A stretch of 47,327 bases of DNA from Romeriopsis navalis LEGE 11480 (GTDB taxonomy: Bacteria; Cyanobacteriota; Cyanobacteriia; Leptolyngbyales; Leptolyngbyaceae), in assembly GCF_015207035.1 (NCBI RefSeq), contig NZ_JADEXQ010000048.1, forward strand, positions 1-47,327, in the 5' to 3' direction. A program made the translations under genes and the position numbers. Under the pieces are notes generated by a model. The model was not told the origin of the DNA. It did not search any database and saw nothing but the letters and a program-made list of their open reading frames with translations. Positions 36,627 to 45,212 of the stretch are shown here, in pieces. Every line of letters starts with the position of its first letter. Positions within the stretch are counted from its first letter, which is position 1.

Positions 36627-37910
36627 CTACACGGTCGCTGGTTGCTGCTCACGCAAATGGGGATACAAGGGGAAACGGCTGCATAATGTCTCGACCCGCT
36701 TGAGGCATTCCGCCGCAACGCCTGAATCTTCTGGATTCAACAGTCGATCGGCAATAATATTAGCAATTTCAGCGAATTCGACTGTGCCCATACCACGTGT
36801 TGTCATCGCCGCCGCCCCTAAGCGAATACCACTCGTGACAAATGGTGACTCGGGATCAAATGGCACCGTATTTTTATTCGCTGTGATGTTCACTTGGCTG
36901 ACCAAGGCATCGGCAATCTTACCCGTCATCCCAATCGATCGCAGGTCAACCAGGATCAAATGGTTATCGGTACCACCTGAGACAATTTTGAATCCACGCT
37001 CGATAAATTGCTGCGCCATCGCTTGGGCATTGGCAATGACCTGCGCACTATAAGTCTTAAATTCCGGTCTTAACGCTTCACCAAAAGCGACGGCTTTACC
37101 CGCAATCACATGCTCCAAAGGACCACCTTGACTACCCGGGAACACACATTTATCGAACTTCTTACCCAATTCCGCGTCGCGGGTCATGATCAAACCACCA
37201 CGGGGACCACGCAAAGTCTTATGGGTTGTCGTGGTCACCACATCACAGTGGGGAATCGGATTCGGGTGCAACCCAGTTGCGACCAAACCGGCGATATGCG
37301 CAATATCCGCCATTAAATACGCTCCAACCTCATCCGCGATCGCTCGGAATTTATCAAAGTGAATCGTCCGAGGGTAAGCCGAGTAACCACAAATAATAAT
37401 CTTGGGCTTATGCTCCTTTGCCAACGCCATAATTGCGTCATAGTCGAGCGTTTCAGTTTCCTGGCTGACACCATACTGCACCACGTTGAACCACTTACCG
37501 GAGACATTGACCGGAGAGCCATGGGTCAAATGCCCACCATGGGACAAATCCATACCCATGATCGTGTCGCCCGGCTGCAATAGGGCCAAAAAGACAGCGA
37601 AGTTAGCTTGGGCCCCAGAATGGGGCTGAACGTTCGCATGCGCTGCACCAAAAAGTTGCTTAATCCGATCGATCGCAATCTGTTCAATTTCGTCAACGAA
37701 CTCACAACCACCGTAGTAGCGCTTATTCGGCAGACCTTCCGCATATTTATTAGTCAATACCGAACCCTGAGCTGCCATGACAGCCGGGGATGTAAAATTT
37801 TCACTCGCGATCATTTCCAGGTGATCCTGCTGGCGCTGCAGCTCTTTACCGATCAGCTCAGCAACAGCGGCATCTTGTTCGATCAGAAAGTCCAAGTTCT
37901 TCTTAGTCAC
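36627..37910 (-). CDS. glyA: Serine hydroxymethyltransferase
   Basis: 427 aa, GTG start at 37910. GlyA interconverts serine and glycine with tetrahydrofolate, supplying one-carbon units and, in cyanobacteria, taking part in photorespiratory glycine metabolism. PLP-enzyme motifs: [52 protein letters not shown]-like [13 protein letters not shown], and the PLP lysine in [16 protein letters not shown]. Length is normal for the bacterial enzyme. It is preceded by a well-formed promoter. Confidence 0.98.
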   Translation of the reverse strand: MTKKNLDFLIEQDAAVAELIGKELQRQQDHLEMIASENFTSPAVMAAQGSVLTNKYAEGLPNKRYYGGCEFVDEIEQIAIDRIKQLFGAAHANVQPHSGAQANFAVFLALLQPGDTIMGMDLSHGGHLTHGSPVNVSGKWFNVVQYGVSQETETLDYDAIMALAKEHKPKIIICGYSAYPRTIHFDKFRAIADEVGAYLMADIAHIAGLVATGLHPNPIPHCDVVTTTTHKTLRGPRGGLIMTRDAELGKKFDKCVFPGSQGGPLEHVIAGKAVAFGEALRPEFKTYSAQVIANAQAMAQQFIERGFKIVSGGTDNHLILVDLRSIGMTGKIADALVSQVNITANKNTVPFDPESPFVTSGIRLGAAAMTTRGMGTVEFAEIANIIADRLLNPEDSGVAAECLKRVETLCSRFPLYPHLREQQPATV

Positions 37911-37977
37911 GGGAATGCTCAGGAAATTTAGGTATAACGAGGCAAAAACTTATCTGTAATTAATACTTAATCCGAAC

Positions 37978-38006
37978 TTTATAGCAGCGACCCACTTCAC
38001 AATCAA
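37978..38006 (-). promoter_or_regulatory. Candidate glyA promoter
   Basis: On the minus strand, TTGATT (38006-38001) and TATAAA (37983-37978) are separated by exactly 17 bp. Transcription would start near 37971, giving a leader of about 60 bases before the GTG. Confidence 0.6.
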
Positions 38007-38465
38007 ATGGCGTTAGCCAACCAATGCCGATGGGAGGGAATCAATATAGTTCTGAAGTTTTTGCATGGGTTAACGATCATAACGCTGTTTTGAAGCAATT
38101 GAGCGGGTTATTTTATGGAATTCTGATGTTTATTTTCGCGGCTTCGCCGACTGATACATGATCGCTGGCCAGACTTTCTACGGCAACCCGCTAACGTTCC
38201 ATGCGCAAGCGCCGAAGATCAGGCAACCAACCGCTCCCACATCCACGCATCCCACTCAACCCCATGTAAAATCTGGTTGCAGTTGAGCCCCGAGACAAAA
38301 TTCGCATCTTATAATTTAGAAATAGAGTCGAGCCCCCAAGATTAAAATCTGGCATCATCATCCCTGATTAGAATGGTGGGATTGAATTAGACAATTCCGT
38401 CACATATCAAAATGGGAAATGCCAGTAAGTTATGTCCAAGTTAGTCATGACTGGAGGGATGCGAT
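38007..38465. other. Intergenic region between the glyA promoter and the Cys-rich gene
   Basis: About 460 bp with no supported gene. There is a small hairpin (CGGC-TTC-GCCG near 38139-38149) and a TAGAAT hexamer at 38369-38374 that could be a -10 box for the downstream gene. No -35 match was seen. Confidence 0.45.
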
Positions 38466-38666
38466 ATGTTGGTGATGCTCGCAGGCGATCAATTACTCTC
38501 GCCACAGAAGGTTTGTCCCGGGTGCTTACTAGCTGATCGCACAGGCAATCCTCGCTGGCAGAATGGGGTGCTTAAATGTGGCGGGAGAAGTGCATCATCA
38601 GATTCTCCAGAAAATCGCCAGTTTCAGTGTCCGATGGGGTTCCGACTGGTCGAGATCGAAAATTAG
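38466..38666 (+). CDS. Small Cys-containing protein (66 aa), possible metal-binding
   Basis: 66 aa, ATG start with GGAGGG 8 bases upstream, a strong start signal; an ATG three codons later is an alternative. The sequence has CPGC (near residue 18), a single Cys in LKCGG and QCPMGFRLVEIEN at the end, so four cysteines with the spacing of a loose zinc ribbon. The terminal MGFRLVEI stretch looks conserved to me, though I have not verified homologues. It may be a metal-binding regulatory or assembly factor. Same strand as Tic20, 108 bp upstream of it. Confidence 0.65.
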   Translation: MLVMLAGDQLLSPQKVCPGCLLADRTGNPRWQNGVLKCGGRSASSDSPENRQFQCPMGFRLVEIEN

Positions 38667-38774
38667 GTACAAGTTTATCGGGCAAATCTGTCCCCCTCTG
38701 CCAGCGAATCGATTATCCTGGCAGCAGTGATCGCGAATTGTCGCCATTGCGACTATTAAAGTTGAGTAAGAATT

Positions 38775-39299
38775 ATGGCTTGGCGCGGAAGTAGCACAAT
38801 AGTTGATCGGATTTGGGCCGCATTGCCTTATATTCTGCCGATCGCAAGTTCCAGTTTTTATGCCTTTGCATTTGTCAAACTCCTGCCAGCCACGGCGGTC
38901 GTGATGGCCCCGATTAGCCTGATCGGCATGGCTTATTACAGCGTGGTTGGCACACTTGGCATGTTCGGCGAGCTCTTAATTTTCTTTGGTTTATTTCTGT
39001 TCGTCGTCCGCAATCCCAAAATCTCCCATTTCATCCGCTATAACACCATGCAGGCGATGATGATTGGGATCATGATTACCTTGGTCAATGCCGTTTTCCA
39101 AGCGATTAATCTCTCTGCCCAGTTCGTATTCATGCAGCAAGCAACGGATCCTTTAGGGTTCGTTTTACTCTTCTTCTTTGCCGCTATATTCGTTTTTGCG
39201 GCAGCGTCTTACTGCTACTCACTTTATAGTGTTGCACAGGGCAAATACGCCGAAATCAAGTGGATTTCCGATGCAGCCTATGCCCAAACGCAAGGTTAA
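38775..39299 (+). CDS. Tic20 family membrane protein
   Basis: 174 aa, ATG start. Four hydrophobic segments with the family pattern: RIWAALPYILPIASSSFYAF at the N-terminus, then GMFGELLIFFGLFLFVVRNPKISHFIRYNTMQAMMIGI (the conserved RYNTMQA stretch), and two more helices before a short polar end. Cyanobacterial members are the ancestors of the plastid import component Tic20/Ycf60; their bacterial role is unclear. Located in the cytoplasmic or thylakoid membrane. It is convergent with the FAH-family gene. Confidence 0.93.
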   Translation: MAWRGSSTIVDRIWAALPYILPIASSSFYAFAFVKLLPATAVVMAPISLIGMAYYSVVGTLGMFGELLIFFGLFLFVVRNPKISHFIRYNTMQAMMIGIMITLVNAVFQAINLSAQFVFMQQATDPLGFVLLFFFAAIFVFAAASYCYSLYSVAQGKYAEIKWISDAAYAQTQG

Positions 39300-39346
39300 T
39301 TAACCCGTTAAACCGTCAAATATATTGTCCTCGATCCTTGCTGTAG

Positions 39347-40165
39347 CTAGCTTTCACCCTGCTCCTCCTCAACATTCATCGGTGCTTGCAGGGGTTGTGG
39401 TCGCTGCTCAACAACATTTTCTAAAGTGCCAATTCCTTCAATCTCAACTTGCACACGATCACCAATTTGCATTGCCCCCACGCCTTCGGGTGTCCCGGTA
39501 AGAATCACATCACCGGGCCATAGCGTCATAATCTGACTCACGTAAGACACCAAAAAGTCCGGACTAAAAACCATATCGCTGATGCTACTCTCCTGTCGTG
39601 GTTCACCATTGAGATAGGTCTGTAAAGTCGCGCCCGGATTCACCTCACGCACCATCCAAGGTCCCAAGGGACAAAAACTATCAAACCCCTTAGCCCGAAT
39701 CCACTGCCCATCTTGCTGCTGCAAATCACGGGCTGTGACATCATTGGCGATCGTATAGCCCCAAATCTTACTGTGGGCATGTTCCACTGTGCATTGCGAC
39801 GCTTTATCCCCAATCACAATCGCCAATTCCCCCTCGTATTCCACCTGAGTTGATTGCGGTGGGTAGAGAATCGCCGCTTTATGTGGAATTACCGCCGTCG
39901 GAGGCTTCAGAAAGATTAAGGGTGCCTGTGGCAGGGGGGTGCCCATTTCAGCGGCATGCTTGGCGTAGTTTTTACCGATCGCAATAATCTTCGATGGAAC
40001 ACAAGGCGCTAAAAGTTCATAATCTTCTGGAGCTAAGATTTGCTCCGTCGGCAAACCATTCAACCAAGGCGGCGCGTCCAGGGTCTGCACCGTATGATCG
40101 ATTTGAAATAAGCCATAAAAAATCTGTTGATCGAAGGTTTTCAACCGGACGTAGCGTTTTGCCAT
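39347..40165 (-). CDS. Fumarylacetoacetate hydrolase (FAH) family protein
   Basis: 272 aa, ATG start. A short N-terminal part precedes the FAH fold at about 60-258. KIIAIGKNYAKHAAEMG is the family entry motif. Metal-binding acidic residues appear in VEYEGELAIVIG (Glu pair) and NDVTARDLQ (Asp). RAKGFDSFCPLGPW, GDVILTGTPEGVG and a C-terminal GIGTLENVV match 2-hydroxyhepta-2,4-diene-1,7-dioate isomerase-like members. It probably cleaves or isomerises a 2-keto-type diacid (oxaloacetate decarboxylation is another option). Divergent from rpsF across 95 bp. Confidence 0.92.
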   Translation of the reverse strand: MAKRYVRLKTFDQQIFYGLFQIDHTVQTLDAPPWLNGLPTEQILAPEDYELLAPCVPSKIIAIGKNYAKHAAEMGTPLPQAPLIFLKPPTAVIPHKAAILYPPQSTQVEYEGELAIVIGDKASQCTVEHAHSKIWGYTIANDVTARDLQQQDGQWIRAKGFDSFCPLGPWMVREVNPGATLQTYLNGEPRQESSISDMVFSPDFLVSYVSQIMTLWPGDVILTGTPEGVGAMQIGDRVQVEIEGIGTLENVVEQRPQPLQAPMNVEEEQGES

Positions 40166-40260
40166 AGGAAATCATGTACAATCATAAATCTGTGAATTCT
40201 ACACCCTTGCTATTCCATCTTTAGTACGGAGTAGCCGATTAGCCCATAAGGAGATTTTCC

Positions 40261-40602
40261 GTGAAAAACATTGTCTATGAAACAATGTACATCCTGCGAC
40301 CTGATCTAAACGACGAGCAAGTCGATCAGGAAATCGAGAAGTACCAAGGTTTTATCAAAGAAAACTCAGGTGAACTATCCGAAACACAGCACCGTGGCAA
40401 ACGTCGCCTTGCCTATGAGATCGATCGCTTTCGCGAAGGCATCTATATTCAGATGAACTACACCAACGGTGGCGCAGCGGTTGCCTCCATGGAAAGAGCA
40501 ATGCGGTTGAGCGAGAATGTGATTCGCTACCTGACGGTAAAACAAGAAGTCCCGGAAGTAACTGAGGAATCCGATGCACCGGATCCAGCAGACGCTGTCT
40601 AA
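40261..40602 (+). CDS. rpsF: 30S ribosomal protein S6
   Basis: 113 aa, GTG start with AAGGAG 7 bases upstream. The N-terminal [20 protein letters not shown] matches S6, with the [23 protein letters not shown] central block and VIRYLTVK. The C-terminal acidic extension ([17 protein letters not shown]) is common. S6 binds 16S rRNA with S18 in the small subunit platform. It is separate from rpsR and rplI in this window. A terminator follows. Confidence 0.96.
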   Translation: MKNIVYETMYILRPDLNDEQVDQEIEKYQGFIKENSGELSETQHRGKRRLAYEIDRFREGIYIQMNYTNGGAAVASMERAMRLSENVIRYLTVKQEVPEVTEESDAPDPADAV

Positions 40603-40674
40603 GCATCGTTTACCCGATATTTTTTATCCGTGGTTTCGAGTTTTGAAGCACAACTCAAGTCGCTAGTTCGCATG

Positions 40675-40706
40675 ACCTGGAATGTCAATAACATCCCAGG
40701 TTTTTT
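40675..40706 (+). terminator. Intrinsic terminator after rpsF
   Basis: ACCTGGAATGT and ACATCCCAGGT pair with one mismatch around a 5-base loop, followed by T6. Confidence 0.85.
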
Positions 40707-40853
40707 ATTGCACAATCTCTGGGCAAAACGCCCATATTACTTTCAGAACAGACATCAAGAGCCGATTTAATTCCATTCGCGTACCCATAGCCAACCAAAA
40801 TCTGGTAAACTTTTGTAAAATACAATTGTATCTTTCTCATATTTTTGCAAGCC

Positions 40854-41300
40854 ATGACTAATCCTGTCGGATTCGGTAAACCCAAGCAGCCCGCAAAGCC
40901 ACCCGTCTCCGCCGGTGCCAAAAAACGCGCGGCAGCGGCCAACGAATACGACGAAATGAAATCCAGTGGGATGCCCGAGTATGACATTTATCTCCGGGTG
41001 ACTGGACAAAAGCAGTGGATGCCTGTGGGCAAAATCGCCGTCAAACGCTCAACTCAAATTCATGACGCGATTTATTCCAACGAAGAAGCCTTACTGCAAG
41101 GTGCTTATCATCGGATGCCAGTCCTCAAGAAAAATCGGGCAAATCTGAGTTTTGAATATGGTTACCGGCTCAAGGGATTTAAAGATGAATCCATCGAGCT
41201 GGCCGTCCGGCCTGAGCGGAAGATTGGGAACGCCATCCAAAACGTCGTCGATAACGTCGGAGCGACTATCAGTGGTCTATTTCAGAAAAAATCGAAGTAG
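40854..41300 (+). CDS. HHL1-like protein
   Basis: 148 aa from the ATG at 40854; a TTG three codons upstream is unlikely. The N-terminal 35 residues are Lys/Pro/Ala-rich and flexible. The core reads NEYDEMKSSGMPEYDIYLRV, GQKQWMPVGKIAVKRSTQIHDAIYSNEEALLQGAYHRMPVL split over about 35-95, then LSFEYGYRLKGFKDESIELAV. I recognise this pattern as that of the plant HHL1 (hypersensitive to high light 1) family and its cyanobacterial relatives. In plants HHL1 acts in protection or assembly of photosystem II; the cyanobacterial role is inferred. There is no TM segment, though a C-terminal GATISGLFQ stretch could associate with membrane. Confidence 0.65.
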   Translation: MTNPVGFGKPKQPAKPPVSAGAKKRAAAANEYDEMKSSGMPEYDIYLRVTGQKQWMPVGKIAVKRSTQIHDAIYSNEEALLQGAYHRMPVLKKNRANLSFEYGYRLKGFKDESIELAVRPERKIGNAIQNVVDNVGATISGLFQKKSK

Positions 41301-41692
41301 ATCGCACCACCACAACAACCACCAGAAATACGGCCCATCGTCCAGCGCCGATCGACAGAACCGTCATAATCGCAAGATTCAGTACGGGTAAATGCCGTTA
41401 GCAGTTCCCAGAATACGGAAAATAGTGTTTACTAGGATCTCTTAGACGGCCCGAGATTTCTCCAACCAGCGAGGGAGTAGTTTTAAGCGAAGGGCTGAGC
41501 TGCGTTTAGAGATGTGATATATCTCTAGGCGGAATTTTCATTATCCCTTGAAAATTGCGTAAAGTACCTACGCGTTCCACCCTATACCCTGATTAAACTG
41601 TGTATACATAGTGGGTGCAGGGCTTCAGTCAAGTCATCTAGTTCTATCCGGGTTCCGTATACTTAGCAACTTAATCATTCGGGCAATCAGTA
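41301..41692. other. Intergenic region before the NADH dehydrogenase
   Basis: 392 bp with no supported gene. It contains a perfect 7-bp inverted repeat TAGAGAT-N7-ATCTCTA (41507-41527). Possible promoter elements are weak: TTGAAA near 41548 and TATACA near 41601, without ideal partners. Confidence 0.5.
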
Positions 41693-43072
41693 ATGACTAA
41701 TGCAGTAGAAGCAAGTGTGGTAAATAGTGTGGGTGATCGTCATCAAGTCGTAATTATTGGCGGTGGCTTTGGCGGTTTATATGCTGCTAAGAAACTAGGC
41801 GATGCGCCAGTGGATGTCACCTTAATTGATAAGCGAAATTTTCATTTATTTCAGCCGCTGCTTTATCAAGTAGCAACTGGTTCTCTCGCTCCGGCCGATA
41901 TTTCTTCCCCATTGCGGGCAGTACTTAGCAAAAATAAAAATGTGCGCGTACTGATGGATGAGGCTAAGCATATTGATACGGCTAGTCAGAAAGTTATTTT
42001 AAGTGAGCAAGAAATTCCCTACGACACACTGATTGTCGCGACTGGGGTAAGTCACCATTACTTTGGCAACGACCACTGGGCAACCGTTGCACCGGGGCTC
42101 AAAACCGTTGAAGATGCCTTAGAAGTTCGCCGGCGGATTCTCTGTGCCTTTGAAGCCGCTGAACGAGAAACAGATCAGGAAAAACGTCAGGCATTATTGA
42201 CCTTCGTTGTCGTGGGTGCTGGCCCCACGGGCGTTGAACTTGCAGGGGCGATCGCGGATCTAGCCTACAAGGTAATGGCTGATGAGTTCCGCAGCATTGA
42301 TACATCGGAAGCACAAGTTATCCTACTCGAAGGCTTAGATCGGGTCTTACCGCCTTTCAAGCCTGAGCTATCGGCCAAAGCTCAAGAAGGTTTGGAACGG
42401 CTTGGCGTCACCGTTAATACCAAGACCCGCGTCACCAATATTACAGAGACCGGGGTAACTTACCTCGCTGGCGATGAAACGATTGACCTCCCAGCTCATA
42501 CAGTTCTCTGGGCCGCTGGGGTCAAGGCCTCGCCGATGGGTGCGATTCTCGCAGAAGAAACTGGCGCTGAACTTGATCGTGTGGGTCGAGTCGTCGTGGC
42601 CAATGATTTGAGTATTCCCAACCAGCCCGACATCTTCGTCGTGGGTGACTTGGCGAACTTTGCACACCAGGGTGATACACCACTCCCTGGTACTGGTGCC
42701 GTTGCCATGCAAGAAGGCGAATATATGGCCGAAGCGATCGCGCGGCGGGCCCGGGGCGAAGCAGTCGTCCCGTTCCGCTATGTCGATCTCGGGAGCATGG
42801 CGGTAATTGGGCAACATGAGGCTGTGGTGGACATGGGCTTTATCAAGTTCTCTGGCTTCTTTGCCTGGATGGCTTGGTTAATTGCGCACATCTACTTCCT
42901 GATTGACAACGATCGCAAGCTCACTGTGGCCATTCACTGGATTTGGAATTACTTCACCAAGGATCGGGGTTCTCGTTTAATCACCGAGACGGCTGCAGCC
43001 AAAAGTCTGCAGTTAGAAAAAGAGTTCGCCACCGTGGTCGAACGCAAACAGGCAGCAAAGCAAGAAGTTTAA
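41693..43072 (+). CDS. Type II NAD(P)H dehydrogenase (NDH-2)
   Basis: 459 aa, ATG start. Two dinucleotide-binding motifs: VIIGGGFGGLYAAKKL near residue 20 (FAD) and VVVGAGPTGVELAGAI near 172 (NAD). The LYQVATGSLAPADISSPLR stretch and VFVVGD-like IFVVGDLANF near 309 match the non-proton-pumping NDH-2 family. The C-terminus has an amphipathic WMAWLIAHIYFLIDNDRK stretch (about 390) used for monotopic membrane attachment, then WIWNYFTKDRGSRLI. The enzyme passes electrons from NAD(P)H to quinone without proton pumping. In cyanobacteria such enzymes are often redox sensors. Which Ndb paralogue is unclear. A terminator follows. Confidence 0.93.
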   Translation: MTNAVEASVVNSVGDRHQVVIIGGGFGGLYAAKKLGDAPVDVTLIDKRNFHLFQPLLYQVATGSLAPADISSPLRAVLSKNKNVRVLMDEAKHIDTASQKVILSEQEIPYDTLIVATGVSHHYFGNDHWATVAPGLKTVEDALEVRRRILCAFEAAERETDQEKRQALLTFVVVGAGPTGVELAGAIADLAYKVMADEFRSIDTSEAQVILLEGLDRVLPPFKPELSAKAQEGLERLGVTVNTKTRVTNITETGVTYLAGDETIDLPAHTVLWAAGVKASPMGAILAEETGAELDRVGRVVVANDLSIPNQPDIFVVGDLANFAHQGDTPLPGTGAVAMQEGEYMAEAIARRARGEAVVPFRYVDLGSMAVIGQHEAVVDMGFIKFSGFFAWMAWLIAHIYFLIDNDRKLTVAIHWIWNYFTKDRGSRLITETAAAKSLQLEKEFATVVERKQAAKQEV

Positions 43073-43203
43073 CCACTTGCTATTCGATCGCCGCCACTGC
43101 GATCATGGATTAAGGCAATACTTCACAGCATGGTAATCTCCCCCAGGTCACCATGCAAAATGACAGTCTTTGGCTAGTTCCTCTAGCCATATATCAATCT
43201 AGT

Positions 43204-43250
43204 CCCCGGCCATGGCATTGTGATTTCAACATGCCATGTCGGGGGCTTTT
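43204..43250 (+). terminator. Terminator after NDH-2
   Basis: CCCCG + CATGGCAT pairs with ATGCCATG + CGGGG around a small internal mismatch, loop about 12 bases, followed by GGGCTTTTGC. Confidence 0.75.
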
Positions 43251-43624
43251 GCATGATTGGGGTGATCCATCCCCCAAACAATCCCGACCGATGATTGTGT
43301 AGTGCGAATAGTACTACACCTTTAAAAACAATTAGATTTCTCAATCACAGCTGACTTCCGGATGCTGGATAAGACGTTTTTGAGCCTGGCAACAGCAACA
43401 CACTAAACCAACATTTTGCGCAAGCAACTTGTGATTTTATGTGCGCTGAGATTAATTGATCTCCGTAGAATTTCTGGTTTTAGTCAACTTCTTGTAACCG
43501 CTGAAAACGTCGATTAACCGTGCTTTCGGACTTAAATCCGGATCATCAAAAACAATTCCCCGGAAAATACTGAACTTCCTTGACCAAACCAGCATCCTTC
43601 TGCACAATTGGGGTCTAATTTTCG
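43251..43624. other. Intergenic region before the TPR gene
   Basis: About 370 bp with no supported gene. A perfect 7-bp inverted repeat GTGTAGT-N9-ACTACAC lies at 43297-43319, and a short CGGA-TTAAAT-CCG hairpin near 43527-43541. No clear promoter pair was recognised. Confidence 0.5.
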
Positions 43625-44971
43625 ATGGATTCATCAATCAGTCGTCATCGACTAAAAGTTATGCGGCAGTCTTCAGGAGCATCTACCTTCGATCGGGCTC
43701 GCCGGGCGGCGAAGTCAGGGAATTATTTAGAGGCAATTGCAGGATTTACCCAAGTCTTGGAATCGCATCCCGATTGGGACAAAGCCTGGTATGCCAAAGG
43801 CAAAGCCTTAGTCACAGCAGGAGAATTAACCGAAGCCGTAAATTGCTTTCGTGAAGCCATTAGCCTCAATGAGGCATCGCATCCCCAATGGAACCATCTC
43901 GCTATGGCCTTAACCAAGTTGGGGCGCTATGAGGAGGCCCTGACGAGCTACGACAAAGCCATTGCGCTCAAACGTAATCACCATAAAACTTGGTATAACC
44001 GGGGCAATATTTTGTTGCGGCTCGGTGCCATTCGCGAAGCCCTAAGCAACTATGAAAAAGCGATTCAGATTCAGCCCCAATATGTCCGTGTTTGGTACAA
44101 CCAAGCCGTCGCTTTTAGCCGACTAGGGCAATTAGAAGAAGCGCTTGCCAGCTACGATCAGGCCCTGGCAATTCGGCCGCACTTTGCCGATGCACTATAT
44201 AACCAAGCCAATCTTTTATGCCGCTTAGAGCGCTATCCAGAAGCCCTACGAAAATATGAGCGCGTGATCGAAATTCGACCCCGGCTATTTTCTGCGTGGT
44301 TTAATCGCGGCAATGTCTTACGCAAACTCCAGCTCTATGAGGATGCACTTGCTAGCTTCGATCGTGCCATTGATCTCGATCCAAAAGCTTTTGAAGTCTG
44401 GTTCCATCGTGGCAAAACCCTACACAAGCTGTATCGCTATAAAGCCGCTATCGCCAGCTACAGTAAAGCCTTAAGACTACGACCCCGATTTGCCGAAGGG
44501 TGGTACGGGCGAGGCTACACCCATTATAAAGATGGTCATCCCGAGCAAGCCATTGCCGATTTTGATAAAGCCGTCGATGTCAATGCGGAATATTTTGAAG
44601 CCTGGCGCGCCCGGGGATCAGCCTTGAGAAAGCTCGGTCGATTTGAAGAAGCGATCGTCAGTTTTGATTGCGCCCTCGAAGTGAATCCCGAATCACCAGA
44701 GACTTGGTATCATCGGGGCCGGTCGCTCGATCATCTGGGCCAAACTGGCGCCGCCGTCGCCAGCTATGACAAGGCACTAACGCTGAACCCCGAATTTTCC
44801 CGCGCTTGGTACAGCCGAGGGGTAGCTTTTAGTCGACTCGGCGAACATGCGATCGCCATTACTAATTTCGATCATGCGCTGGGGATCAATCCTAGTTATT
44901 TAGATGCCGCACGGCGGCGGCGGATCTCCTTACGCCAACTCAAAAACGTCGTGACCAAACCACCGAGTTAA
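43625..44971 (+). CDS. TPR repeat protein (about 11 canonical 34-residue repeats)
   Basis: 448 aa, ATG start. From residue about 20 to 440 the protein is a continuous array of 34-residue TPRs, with the W/Y-N-R-G, Y-E-A and A-L-x-P pattern (for example AWYAKGKAL, TWYNRGNILL, AWFNRGNVLRKL, AWYSRGVAFSRLG). No signal peptide or TM segment is seen, and no other domain. It probably acts as a cytoplasmic scaffold for protein complexes. Unlike the left-edge TPR gene, its repeats are diverged at DNA level. A single gene with its own long upstream region. Confidence 0.9.
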   Translation: MDSSISRHRLKVMRQSSGASTFDRARRAAKSGNYLEAIAGFTQVLESHPDWDKAWYAKGKALVTAGELTEAVNCFREAISLNEASHPQWNHLAMALTKLGRYEEALTSYDKAIALKRNHHKTWYNRGNILLRLGAIREALSNYEKAIQIQPQYVRVWYNQAVAFSRLGQLEEALASYDQALAIRPHFADALYNQANLLCRLERYPEALRKYERVIEIRPRLFSAWFNRGNVLRKLQLYEDALASFDRAIDLDPKAFEVWFHRGKTLHKLYRYKAAIASYSKALRLRPRFAEGWYGRGYTHYKDGHPEQAIADFDKAVDVNAEYFEAWRARGSALRKLGRFEEAIVSFDCALEVNPESPETWYHRGRSLDHLGQTGAAVASYDKALTLNPEFSRAWYSRGVAFSRLGEHAIAITNFDHALGINPSYLDAARRRRISLRQLKNVVTKPPS

Positions 44972-45062
44972 ACGACCAATGCCAGCCCCGTCAAGGCCAA
45001 AATGTTCTAAACGAACCCTATGCAAGATAAACCACAAGGTTTTGAAGAATTTGCATGGCGTG

Positions 45063-45093
45063 TTGGACTTTTCCACATCAACTTCCCTATAAT
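45063..45093 (+). promoter_or_regulatory. Candidate promoter of the first porin gene
   Basis: TTGGAC (45063-45068) and a perfect TATAAT (45088-45093) are 19 bp apart, slightly long. A start near 45100 gives a leader of about 110 bases. Confidence 0.5.
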
Positions 45094-45212
45094 TCTCACC
45101 AATATTACTGTCGAGCTAACTGTGCAGAATGAACTTTAATGCTTGTGATTTCTGTGTTTTAATGCGGAGCAGGAAATATTCGGTGTGAAGTGTATTGGAG
45201 TGAGGACTCATA

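Noticed and set aside
40685-40987. 100-codon minus-strand frame overlapping the HHL1-like gene start
   Set aside because: Overlaps the rpsF terminator and is antisense to a supported gene.
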